Positions 8,671 through 16,405 of a stretch of DNA of 64,000 nucleotides are shown piece after piece (within the stretch, counting starts at the first letter, position 1; each line of letters begins with the position of its first letter). The translations under genes and the position numbers were made by a program. The stretch is from the NCBI RefSeq assembly GCF_000381985.1, contig NZ_KB907340.1, positions 62,001 to 126,000 on the forward strand. Direction: 5' to 3'. Source of the DNA: Novispirillum itersonii subsp. itersonii ATCC 12639. GTDB taxonomy: Bacteria > Pseudomonadota > Alphaproteobacteria > Rhodospirillales > Rhodospirillaceae. Under the pieces are notes generated by a model. That model saw only the letters and a program-made list of their open reading frames with translations, ran no database searches and had not been told where the DNA came from.

Positions 8671-9798
8671 GTGACCAAGACCTTTGCTCTGCTGGGCACC
8701 ACTGCCCTCGCCACCACCCTGATCGCCGGTTCGGCTTTCGCTGCGGACCCGATCAAGCTGTCCGTTGGCGGCTACGGTGCCGTGATGGTTGGCTATGCCT
8801 CTAACGACGACGCCTTCCTGCGTCAGTCCAACCGTGAAGTGTCCGCCGTTGACGTGAAGGGCGACAACGAAATCCACTTCAAGGGCAACACCACCCTTGA
8901 TAACGGCCTGACCATTGCCGTGGTCTACGAGATCGAGTCCGGCGGCCGTTCGATGACCGACGTGTCCGACGAATACTCCATCACCGTGTCAGGCAAGTTC
9001 GGTTCTATCAAGGCCGGTGCTGATGACAACGCCCTGGCGATGATCCACAGCAACGCCCCGCGCGTTGGTGGCCGCCTGTTTGGCGGTGGCGCCATCGGTG
9101 GCGACGTCACCTCCGGCAACTATGTGGTTAAGCCGACCAACTTCGACGACGCCTTCTTTGGCGACACCGCCATTGATACCAACGGCGATGCCGAATCGGT
9201 CAGCTACATCTCCCCGGCCTTCGCTGGCTTCACCTTTGGCGCCTCTTATGTGCCGAGCGTGGCCGGTGGCGATGATGCCCCGGGTGCTCCGACCACCACC
9301 AACACCCAGGTCTCCGACGCCTATGGCGCTGGCATCGGCTATAAGGGTGAAATCGGTGCCGTCACCGTCGCGGCCGACATCGGCTGGCTGACCGCCGACA
9401 CCGGCAACGATATCGACAGCCACAACGAATACCAGGCTGGCCTGAACATCGGCTACGCCGGGTTCACCTTCGGCGGTGCTTACCGCGCGGTGAAGCGTGA
9501 CGCTTCCGCTGCCAACGCCCGTGACCCGAACGCCAACATCTGGGAAATCGGCGCGTCCTACGAAACCGGCCCGTACGGTGTCTCCCTGGTCTACATCTCC
9601 GGCGACCAGAAGAAGACCACCAACATTGCTGACGACGAACTGCGGTCGGCCGAACTGGCTGCCGAATACAAGATGGGCCCGGGCGTGTCGCTGGTCGGCG
9701 GTATCGCTTACGTGTCCTTCGACGGCGAAGGCTCTGCCTCCACCGGCGCCGACAACGATGGCTGGGTTGCCGCCACCGGTCTGTCTCTGACCTTCTGA
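8671..9798 (+). CDS. outer-membrane porin (Rhodobacter-type, Gram-negative porin family)
   Basis: A 375-residue outer-membrane beta-barrel. A clear signal peptide (about 24 residues, ending GSAFA before ADPIK) is followed by repeated amphipathic strands rich in Gly, Ala, Asp and Tyr, such as LSVGGYGAVMVGYAS and FTFGGAYRAVKR. The protein ends GLSLTF with the terminal Phe used for BAM-dependent assembly. It passes small hydrophilic solutes. The start is a GTG (8671-8673) after GGGAGT. Codon use is strongly biased to C/G-ending preferred codons, as in highly expressed genes. It stands alone, followed by two strong hairpins. Confidence 0.95.
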   Translation: MTKTFALLGTTALATTLIAGSAFAADPIKLSVGGYGAVMVGYASNDDAFLRQSNREVSAVDVKGDNEIHFKGNTTLDNGLTIAVVYEIESGGRSMTDVSDEYSITVSGKFGSIKAGADDNALAMIHSNAPRVGGRLFGGGAIGGDVTSGNYVVKPTNFDDAFFGDTAIDTNGDAESVSYISPAFAGFTFGASYVPSVAGGDDAPGAPTTTNTQVSDAYGAGIGYKGEIGAVTVAADIGWLTADTGNDIDSHNEYQAGLNIGYAGFTFGGAYRAVKRDASAANARDPNANIWEIGASYETGPYGVSLVYISGDQKKTTNIADDELRSAELAAEYKMGPGVSLVGGIAYVSFDGEGSASTGADNDGWVAATGLSLTF

Positions 9799-9843
9799 TC
9801 AGTCACCTGATCACCCTGCCGGATTCCGTCTGGCTCAGTTCTA

Positions 9844-9873
9844 CCGGGTATCCCGTTCCAACGGGATACCCGG
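9844..9873 (+). terminator. hairpin after the porin gene
   Basis: A perfect 13-bp stem (9844-9856 with 9861-9873) with a 4-base loop, about 45 bases after the porin stop. It has no T run, so it may protect the abundant porin mRNA 3' end or work together with the next hairpin. Confidence 0.55.
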
Positions 9874-9887
9874 TTGGGACGATGGTC

Positions 9888-9930
9888 AAAAACCCCCTGT
9901 CCGTGGAGCCGGACAGGGGGTTTTTCTTTA
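9888..9930. terminator. strong bidirectional intrinsic terminator
   Basis: A perfect 16-bp stem (9888-9903 with 9910-9925) is bounded by A5 on the left and T5 on the right. It therefore works for the porin gene (plus) and for the convergent hypothetical gene (minus). Confidence 0.9.
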
Positions 9931-9954
9931 AAAAAACCGCCGTCGGAAGAACCG

Positions 9955-10476
9955 TCAGCCAGCCCGCACCGGCTGGATATGACAGCGCAGATCAGCCCAG
10001 GCGGACCGGACCCGCATATCCTGCCGGTCGCTCGGATCCTCTTCCAGATAAGTCCGCACGGACTGAGACAATGCAAGCAGGGCATCGCGGCAGCCCCGGT
10101 CTCCGGTCAGAACCCCGGCATAGGCCAGCCCACGCCGGACATGGTATGCGATCACCCGATCAATCGCATAACTGGCAGACCGGCTGAACACTTCCTCCAA
10201 CACCAATTGCTCCGCCTCAGCCCGCAGGACCGCATCCAGAAGGGCGTCAAGCCGCAGCTCAGTTTGCCTGTAATCACGGCTGCTGCGGTCAATCCGGCCT
10301 GCATTGAAAGCCGTTTCCAGATTGGCAACAGCGATCAAGGCCTCATTCAGGGCATCGCGGGCAGACATGACGGCCCGCGCCTGCTCTGCCAGAAGATGAC
10401 GGGACAGCGCAAAAGACACAGACGGACGCAGACGCGGTGCAGAAGAGACAAGCGGAGAGAGAGTGGAGAGCGACAT
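9955..10476 (-). CDS. hypothetical helical protein, function unknown
   Basis: I do not recognise this protein. From the ATG at 10474-10476 it has 173 residues and no signal peptide or membrane segment. It looks almost wholly alpha-helical, with runs such as LLAEQARAVMSARDALNEAL and LRAEAEQLVLEEVFSR, then an Arg-rich C-terminal third containing two Cys. Codon bias and GC pattern match the neighbours, which supports a real gene. It is convergent with the porin and divergent from the flavin reductase-like gene. The frame stays open upstream to 10701, but that part (with many Cys and Trp) does not look coding, so the start is uncertain. Confidence 0.55.
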   Translation of the reverse strand: MSLSTLSPLVSSAPRLRPSVSFALSRHLLAEQARAVMSARDALNEALIAVANLETAFNAGRIDRSSRDYRQTELRLDALLDAVLRAEAEQLVLEEVFSRSASYAIDRVIAYHVRRGLAYAGVLTGDRGCRDALLALSQSVRTYLEEDPSDRQDMRVRSAWADLRCHIQPVRAG

Positions 10477-10614
10477 GACGGCATCCAGTAAGAAGCAGGA
10501 AAGGCCCCTGACCCGATCAGGGACACACCATGCCACCGTTGCAGCAAACTCTCTGCCAGACAGAGGCTGATCCGCCGGGCTTATCCCTTTTTCCGATGTC
10601 ACGTCGCCACAAGC

Positions 10615-10636
10615 AGGAAAAAGGAATATTTTTCCT
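10615..10636. repeat. AT-rich inverted repeat in a divergent promoter region
   Basis: AGGAAAAA (10615-10622) pairs with TTTTTCCT (10629-10636) around a 6-base loop. It lies in the 292-base region between the divergent genes at 10476 (minus) and 10769 (plus). It may be an operator or a leader hairpin. A second small stem (CCCTGA/TCAGGG, 10506-10522) lies closer to the minus-strand gene. Otherwise I see nothing in this gap. Confidence 0.3.
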
Positions 10637-10768
10637 TCTCCCCGCAGGTCTGTCAGAAGATCGTTGGCATACGACAGCATACCCACGCAGGCAGAGACCA
10701 TTCCTTGACGGCCCGCGTGGAAGTCTGCGATGCAAAATGCAATGCGCTTTCAGCAGGGATCTTGCCTG

Positions 10769-11389
10769 ATGTTTTATCGCCCGTCCGCTGCCGATCACGG
10801 CCTGCCGATTGACCCGTTTGTTGCCTGCGTGGTCCCCCGCCCCATCGCCTGGGTCTCAACCCGCAGCGCTGATGGCATCAGCAATCTGGCACCATTCAGC
10901 TATTTCAACGCCGTTGCCTCTGATCCGCCGATCCTGATGTTTTCCATCACCGGTCATCATCCGCACGGACCGAAAGATACGCTGCGCAATATCGAAGAGA
11001 CGGGGGAGTTTGCCGTCAACATGGTCTCCTCGGATCTGCGGGAGCCGATGAATGCCAGTTGTGCGGCTGTCGGACCTGATATCAGCGAGTTCGATCTGTC
11101 CGGTATGACAGAAGCCCGGTGCCAAACTATCGCAGCCCCACGGGTTGCCGAAAGCCCGATCACCTTTGAGTGCCGCCTCTATCAGAAAACAGAACTTCCG
11201 GTCCGGCCTGATGCGCCGCCCGGGCTGCGGAATGTCATGATCCTCGGGCTGGTCGAAGGTATCCACATCGACGACTCAATCCTGCGGGAAGGGCGGGTCG
11301 ATCCAACTCTTCTGAAGCCGCTGGTCCGGCTGGGATACCGTGACTATGCCGTTATCACCGAAGTTTTCCGCATGACCCGCCCCGGCTGA
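10769..11389 (+). CDS. flavin reductase-like domain protein (FMN-binding split barrel)
   Basis: A 206-residue protein of the flavin reductase-like, FMN-binding split-barrel family. Typical features are the N-terminal VVPRPIAWVSTRSADGISNLAPFSYF, the SDPPILMFSI strand and NIEETGEFAVNMV. Members reduce or bind FMN; many supply reduced flavin to oxygenases, and others have unknown roles. The ATG at 10769-10771 (MFYRPSAADHG) is preferred, with AGGGA 10 bases upstream. No partner oxygenase is adjacent, so the physiological role is open. It converges on the EamA transporter gene. Confidence 0.85.
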   Translation: MFYRPSAADHGLPIDPFVACVVPRPIAWVSTRSADGISNLAPFSYFNAVASDPPILMFSITGHHPHGPKDTLRNIEETGEFAVNMVSSDLREPMNASCAAVGPDISEFDLSGMTEARCQTIAAPRVAESPITFECRLYQKTELPVRPDAPPGLRNVMILGLVEGIHIDDSILREGRVDPTLLKPLVRLGYRDYAVITEVFRMTRPG

Positions 11390-11417
11390 CGGGGCTGGAT
11401 AAGAAGGGGAGTGGCGG

Positions 11418-12323
11418 TTATTCCGCCACCACCGCCTCCTTCTTACGACGGAACAGCATATCCTTCGAGGCCAGCGCCGCACCGCCAACGATCATCAGGC
11501 AGGCAACCGCCACCATCGGCGACAAAGCGCCGCTGCCCGTCAGGATCAGCAGCAGGGTGCTCATCAACGGCGTCGCATAGGACAGGGCCCCCAGAACCTG
11601 AATATCCCCCCGCTTCATACCCAGATCCCACAGAAAGAACGCACCCCCTGCCGGACCAAGACCGAGCAGGATCACCGCCCCCCACTGCACCGGGGTCTGT
11701 GGCCAGCCGCCGGTTTCAAACAGCGCATGACAGACAAACGCCAGCAACGAGCCGACCAGACAGAATGCCGCCACCGAGTCGGTCGGCACCGCCTTCATCA
11801 GCCGTGACAGCACCGAATAGGCTCCCCAGGTAAGGGCCGCACCAAAAGCTGCCAGATAGCCGGGCAGAGCCTCAGGCTTGAAGGAAACCGAGCCGCCCCC
11901 GGTCACCAACAGAATCACCCCAATCAGGCCGGACAGCGTTCCGGCCAGATGAAACCAACGCAGGCGGTGTCCCGGTAGAAAGCCGGAAAACAGCACAATA
12001 CACAGCGGCCACAGGTAATTAACCAGATTGGCCTCCAGCGGCGGGGCAGCCTGCAAGGCATAGAACACGAGGGCGTGATACCCGAACAGCCCGCAGACGC
12101 CCAGCGCCCAAGCCTGCCACGGTTGCCGCATATGGCCAAGGATCGATTCTCCCCGGACCACCCACTTCGCCAGGCCAATCAGAAAGGCGAGAAAAAAGGC
12201 AAAGCCGACCATCAGGAACGGCGGCACCCCTCCGGCGAACACGGTTGTCACCGCCAGCGTAGACCACAGCAACAGGGCCGAGGCCCCGATCAGGGTATGG
12301 CGCAGAACAGATGCATCACTCAT
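11418..12323 (-). CDS. EamA/DMT-family exporter (YddG-like)
   Basis: An inner-membrane drug/metabolite transporter of 301 residues with about ten hydrophobic segments and two EamA repeats. The N-terminus (ASALLLWSTLAVTTVFAGGVPPF) and the later LWPLCIVLFSGFLPGHRL resemble YddG-type exporters of aromatic amino acids. I chose the ATG at 12321-12323; upstream residues in the same frame are Arg/Pro-rich and unlike the family. The gene lies just downstream of trpBA in the same direction, but a strong terminator lies between, so co-transcription is unlikely. An aromatic amino acid substrate is only an inference. Confidence 0.85.
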   Translation of the reverse strand: MSDASVLRHTLIGASALLLWSTLAVTTVFAGGVPPFLMVGFAFFLAFLIGLAKWVVRGESILGHMRQPWQAWALGVCGLFGYHALVFYALQAAPPLEANLVNYLWPLCIVLFSGFLPGHRLRWFHLAGTLSGLIGVILLVTGGGSVSFKPEALPGYLAAFGAALTWGAYSVLSRLMKAVPTDSVAAFCLVGSLLAFVCHALFETGGWPQTPVQWGAVILLGLGPAGGAFFLWDLGMKRGDIQVLGALSYATPLMSTLLLILTGSGALSPMVAVACLMIVGGAALASKDMLFRRKKEAVVAE

Positions 12324-12434
12324 GGCACGGACTCTTCTCGGACGGGGCCTCTCTGGGCGTTTTCGGCGAATCGGGGCCGGTGAAACCACCCTGAACGGCG
12401 CATACTGTATCCGAAACCTGACCGGATCCCCATG

Positions 12435-12467
12435 AAAAAGCGGACTCCCCACACCCGGAGAGTCCGC
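12435..12467 (-). terminator. intrinsic terminator after trpA
   Basis: On the minus strand an 11-bp stem with one G-U pair (12457-12467 with 12440-12450) is followed by five T (12435-12439). It lies 26 bases after the trpA stop. Confidence 0.85.
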
Positions 12468-12492
12468 CTGTTCTCAGAATACGGTCACGGCC

Positions 12493-13335
12493 TCAACGGC
12501 GGGCGGCACGGACCCCTTCCGCCAGCGTCGCCACAAAGCCCAGCACGGCCGGAACAGTCTTTTCCGTCGCCGCCCTGACCTCATCAAGACTGTCTGCCAG
12601 TGTCTGCACCACGGCAGACCCGACGACAGCGGCGTCACCGATCCGCGCGAAGGCGGCGGCCTGCGCCGGAGTCTTGATCCCGAAACCAACAGCGATCGGC
12701 AGGTCGGTGGACTTGCGCAAGGCTGCCACCGCATCCTTCACAGCCGCCTCATCCGCCGAGGCAGTGCCGGTAATCCCCGTGATCGAGACGTAATAGAGAA
12801 ACCCACCCGCCTGCGCCAGAACGGCAGGAAGACGGCGGGCGTCGGTGGTCGGCGCGGTCAGGAAGATCAGATGAATGCCATGGGCGTTCAGGTGTTCGGT
12901 CAGCTCCGGGGCTTCTTCCGGCGGCAGATCGACGATGATCAAACCATCCGCCCCGGCAGCTGCCGCTTCAGCAGCAAAGCGGTCAACGCCGCGGGCGTAG
13001 ATCGGATTGTAATACCCCATCAGCACCACCGGGGTGCTGTGGTCGGTTTCCCGGAAGGCCCGCAAGGTATCCAGCGTACGGGACAGTGATCCCCCGGCCG
13101 CCAGAGACCGTTGCGCTGCCAGCTGAATCGCCGGGCCATCCGCCATCGGGTCCGAAAACGGCATCCCGAGTTCGATCACATCGGCCCCGGCAGCGGGCAG
13201 CCCTTTCATGATCGCCAATGCGGTTTCATGATCGGGGTCACCGGCCATGGTGTAGGTGACAAGCGCGCCGCGCCCGGCCTTTTTCAGGTCGGCAAAGCGG
13301 ATTTCCAGACGATTGACGACAGTCACGGTGCTCAT
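12493..13335 (-). CDS. trpA: tryptophan synthase alpha subunit
   Basis: Cleaves indole-3-glycerol phosphate to indole and glyceraldehyde 3-phosphate, and channels indole to TrpB. The catalytic Glu lies in VIELGMPFSDPMADGPAIQ and the catalytic Asp in LIIVDLPPEE; the phosphate-binding region GFGIKTPAQ is present. I chose the ATG at 13333-13335 (MSTVTVVNRLE) because the G-rich Shine-Dalgarno is 9 bases upstream. The ATG three codons earlier touches that site. The gene starts 15 bases after the trpB stop. The length of 280 is slightly above average but normal for alphaproteobacteria. Confidence 0.97.
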   Translation of the reverse strand: MSTVTVVNRLEIRFADLKKAGRGALVTYTMAGDPDHETALAIMKGLPAAGADVIELGMPFSDPMADGPAIQLAAQRSLAAGGSLSRTLDTLRAFRETDHSTPVVLMGYYNPIYARGVDRFAAEAAAAGADGLIIVDLPPEEAPELTEHLNAHGIHLIFLTAPTTDARRLPAVLAQAGGFLYYVSITGITGTASADEAAVKDAVAALRKSTDLPIAVGFGIKTPAQAAAFARIGDAAVVGSAVVQTLADSLDEVRAATEKTVPAVLGFVATLAEGVRAARR

Positions 13336-13350
13336 AATCCGCATCCCCCC

Positions 13351-14568
13351 TTACAGAACCACGCCCATGGCGCGGGCCACGGTGTTCACGTCCTTATCTC
13401 CCCGGCCGGAGAGGTTGACCACCATCAGGTGATCCTGCGGCAGGGTTGGGGCCATTTTGATGGCCTGCGCAATGGCGTGAGAGGATTCCAGCGCCGGAAT
13501 GATGCCTTCCCAGCGGGTGAAGCGGTGGAATGCGTCCAACGCCTCATCGTCGGTGATCCCGACATATTCAGCCCGCTTCATGTCGTGCAACCAGGAATGC
13601 TCTGGCCCGATCCCCGGATAATCGAGACCGGCGGAAATGGAATGAGCCTCGGCAATCTGACCGTCTTCATCCTGCAGCAGATAGGTCCGGTTGCCATGCA
13701 GAACCCCCGGCTTGCCTCCGGTCAGGCTGGCGGCATGTTTGCCGGTGTCAATCCCATGACCAGCGGCCTCAACACCGATGATCCGCACCGAGGCGTCATC
13801 AAGGAACGGATGGAACAGGCCCATGGCGTTGGAACCGCCGCCGACGGCAGCAATCAGGGAATCCGGCAGACGGCCTTCAGCCTCCTGCATCTGCACCTTG
13901 GTTTCGTCACCGATCACGCACTGGAAGTCACGCACCATGGTCGGATAGGGGTGCGGGCCGGCAACGGTGCCGATCAGGTAATAGGTGTCATGCACATTGG
14001 CCACCCAGTCCCGCAGGGCGTCATTCATGGCATCCTTCAGGGTCGCCGCACCACTGGTCACCGGGCGGACTTCCGCCCCCAGCAGCTTCATGCGGAACAC
14101 ATTGGGCTGCTGCCGCTCGATATCGGTAGCGCCCATGTAAATCACGCATTGCAGACCGAACAGCGCGCAGACGGTGGCCGTCGCCACGCCGTGCTGACCG
14201 GCACCGGTTTCCGCGATGATCCGCTTTTTGCCCATCCGGCGGGCCAACAGGATCTGCCCCATGCAGTTGTTGATCTTGTGGGCGCCGGTATGATTGAGAT
14301 CTTCGCGCTTGAAATAAATCTTAGCCCCACCCAGCTCTTCCGTCATGCGCTTGGCAAAGTACAGCGGGCTCGGGCGACCGACATAGGTTTTCAGATATCC
14401 ATCCAGTTCCGCCTGAAAGGCCGGGTCGGCCTGAGCCTCGGCATAGGCCTTTTCGACATCAAGAATCAGCGGCATCAGGGTTTCAGCGACAAAGCGGCCG
14501 CCGTGGATACCAAAATGACCGCGCTCATCGGCGCCGGTGCGGAAAGAATTGGCAAGCTGGTGCGACAT
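13351..14568 (-). CDS. trpB: tryptophan synthase beta subunit
   Basis: A PLP enzyme that joins indole and serine to make tryptophan. The PLP lysine is in [15 protein letters not shown], the phosphate-binding GGGSNAMG is present, and so is GRGDKD near the C-terminus. From the ATG at 14566-14568 (MSHQLANSF) the protein has 405 residues, and AGGAG lies 10 bases upstream. A start 15 codons earlier is possible but unlikely. trpF, which often precedes trpB in this group, is not here; the upstream neighbour is a DHH phosphoesterase gene beyond a terminator. Confidence 0.97.
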   Translation of the reverse strand: MSHQLANSFRTGADERGHFGIHGGRFVAETLMPLILDVEKAYAEAQADPAFQAELDGYLKTYVGRPSPLYFAKRMTEELGGAKIYFKREDLNHTGAHKINNCMGQILLARRMGKKRIIAETGAGQHGVATATVCALFGLQCVIYMGATDIERQQPNVFRMKLLGAEVRPVTSGAATLKDAMNDALRDWVANVHDTYYLIGTVAGPHPYPTMVRDFQCVIGDETKVQMQEAEGRLPDSLIAAVGGGSNAMGLFHPFLDDASVRIIGVEAAGHGIDTGKHAASLTGGKPGVLHGNRTYLLQDEDGQIAEAHSISAGLDYPGIGPEHSWLHDMKRAEYVGITDDEALDAFHRFTRWEGIIPALESSHAIAQAIKMAPTLPQDHLMVVNLSGRGDKDVNTVARAMGVVL

Positions 14569-14885
14569 GACTGCCGTCACTCCTGTCTTACGGATCCCTC
14601 TGGGATCACTCACGGAATACGAAGGCTGGGACCGGACGGATGCCGGTCAGGCTGAAGCAGGGTTCAGCGACGCCACGCGGTTTCCGTCCACACCACGGCA
14701 CGCAGCACCGACCGGCGCATGGAGCGCATCGGCGGACGGGCTGACGAACGGGACCGGGTGCGGAACACGACAGGATTTCTCCTAGACGGGGAACAGGTGT
14801 CAGGAAAACGCGAAAGGGGCAGGCCTTCAGCCCACCCCTTAGGCATCGCATACTCTTACCGCCTCGGCAAGAGGCTTGAAACGCC
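14569..14885. other. 317-base gap upstream of trpB
   Basis: It holds the terminator of the upstream DHH gene (14803-14840) and presumably the trpBA promoter. I looked for a trp leader peptide or an attenuator with tandem Trp codons followed by a terminator and did not find a convincing one. No gene is supported. Confidence 0.45.
14803..14840 (-). terminator. probable terminator of the DHH phosphoesterase gene
   Basis: On the minus strand an 11-bp stem with two G-U pairs (14830-14840 with 14814-14824) is followed by TTT and, after four bases, TTTT. It lies 46 bases past the stop codon. Confidence 0.6.
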
Positions 14886-15815
14886 TCAGCCGTCGGCGTT
14901 CATCTGCGCCACCAACGCCTCCAGCGTTTCCGCCGCCTTGTCGTGGCCGACCTGACAGGTCCCGGCATTCAGGTGACCACCACCGCCGTAGCGCAGCATC
15001 AGTTCGCCGACATTGGTGCCGCTGCTGCGGTCGAAAATCGACTTGCCACAGGCGAACACCACGTTCTGATTCTGGAAGCCCCGCATCACATGGATCGAGA
15101 TATTGGTCTGCGGGAACAGGGCGTAGATCAGGAAGCGGTTACCGGCGAAAATCGGGTCTTCATCCCGCAGATCCAGCACCGCCACGTTCCCGCGCACGGT
15201 GGTGCAGCGGTTGACCTGCTCGGTGAACTTGGCCTGCTGATCAAAGTACAGCTCGGTCCGTTCCCTGACGTCCGGCAGCGCCAGAACATCCTCGATGGAG
15301 TGATCGAGGCAGTAATCAATCAGCTCCATCATCAGCTGATAGTTGGAAATCCGGAACTCGCGGAACCGGCCGAGCCCGGTACGGGCATCCATCAGGAAGT
15401 TCATCAGATTCCAGCCCGTCGGGGTCAGAACCTCATCCTTGGTGAACTGGGCGGAGTCGCCTTTGTCCACCGCCAGCATCATTTCTTCGCTGATGCGCGG
15501 CAGTTTTGCGGCACCACCGTAGTAGTTGTAAACCACCCGGGCCGCCGACGGCGCATCCGCCTGAATAATATGGTTATCGCGCTTGCCGACACGGATCGTT
15601 TCCGACAGGTGGTGGTCGAAGGCCAGATGCACCCCTTCCACATACGGCAGGTTGGTGGTGATGTCGCGGGCGGAGATTTCCACCTTGCCGTCCTGCATGT
15701 CCTTGGGGTGGACGAACTTGATCTCATCGATCAGGTTCATCTCCTTCAGGATCATGGCGCAGACCAGACCATCAAAATCGCTGCGAGTAACCAGACGGAA
15801 CTTGCTGTCCGACAT
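14886..15815 (-). CDS. DHH/DHHA1-family phosphoesterase
   Basis: A 309-residue protein with the DHH phosphoesterase fold. The N-terminal motif SDFDGLVCAMIL replaces the usual DADG, the DHH motif itself is AFDHHLSE (about residues 66-73), and a DHHA1 domain ends in RYGGGGHLNAGTCQV. These motifs bind two Mn ions and hydrolyse phosphodiester or phosphoanhydride bonds. The protein is too short for RecJ and lacks GGDEF, PAS and membrane parts, so it is not GdpP. Homologues are often labelled exopolyphosphatase, but nanoRNase or cyclic-dinucleotide substrates are equally possible. A single-gene unit ended by its own terminator. Confidence 0.85.
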   Translation of the reverse strand: MSDSKFRLVTRSDFDGLVCAMILKEMNLIDEIKFVHPKDMQDGKVEISARDITTNLPYVEGVHLAFDHHLSETIRVGKRDNHIIQADAPSAARVVYNYYGGAAKLPRISEEMMLAVDKGDSAQFTKDEVLTPTGWNLMNFLMDARTGLGRFREFRISNYQLMMELIDYCLDHSIEDVLALPDVRERTELYFDQQAKFTEQVNRCTTVRGNVAVLDLRDEDPIFAGNRFLIYALFPQTNISIHVMRGFQNQNVVFACGKSIFDRSSGTNVGELMLRYGGGGHLNAGTCQVGHDKAAETLEALVAQMNADG

Positions 15816-15903
15816 TGGGTATCCCCTTCATTTTTCCCACTCAGCCGCCGGACCGGGCCGGATCTCTGTCCAACGCTCCGCTTTCCGACGAAATCTTTCA
15901 AAT

Positions 15904-16398
15904 TTAACCTGCTTTTGCGCCGCCCGCTAGGCTGTCACCATCACCTGCCCAGAGACGCTCGGCCAGAGACAGGCCCAACCGGGCAACACGCAACACCGGA
16001 CCGGCCAGCGCCTCGGCTGGCAGAGCGGCAATCGCCGCCGGGTCAAACCACTCCGCCGCATCGGCATCACTGGCCGCCATCAAGGGCGGGGTCTGTGGAT
16101 TCAACCGGCACAGCACCGGCACCAGCAGATAATGATACCGCACGGCACCGGCCACATCGCGATCAAGCGTCTCCAGAGGGGGCAGGGCCATCACCGCCGT
16201 CGCACTGAGCCCGGTTTCCTCGGCCAGCTCCCGCTCCGCTGCCTGAAACAGGGTTTCGCCCAGATCAATCTTGCCGCCGGGCATCCCCCAGGTTCCCGCC
16301 CGTGGTGGATTGGCCCGCCGGACCAACACCACCCGCCCGTCTTCGGGCACCACCGCCAGAACAGCGGGCACCGGTGCCCGCGGATACCGTCCGCTCAT
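15904..16398 (-). CDS. NUDIX hydrolase
   Basis: A 164-residue NUDIX-family pyrophosphohydrolase. The Nudix box GX5EX7REUXEEXGU is intact (from GGKIDLGETLF to RELAEETGL, residues 40-62). The protein begins with VPAVLAVVPEDGRVVLVRRANPPRAGTWGMPGG, typical of ADP-ribose pyrophosphatase-like or MutT-like members. The substrate cannot be read from sequence. It starts 7 bases after the stop of the upstream HD-GYP gene, so they probably form one transcription unit. Confidence 0.88.
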   Translation of the reverse strand: MSGRYPRAPVPAVLAVVPEDGRVVLVRRANPPRAGTWGMPGGKIDLGETLFQAAERELAEETGLSATAVMALPPLETLDRDVAGAVRYHYLLVPVLCRLNPQTPPLMAASDADAAEWFDPAAIAALPAEALAGPVLRVARLGLSLAERLWAGDGDSLAGGAKAG

Positions 16399-16405
16399 CA
16401 GCCTG

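Noticed and set aside
14569-14885. A trp attenuator with leader peptide before trpB
   Set aside because: No short frame with adjacent Trp codons followed by a terminator was found. The one clear hairpin belongs to the upstream gene.
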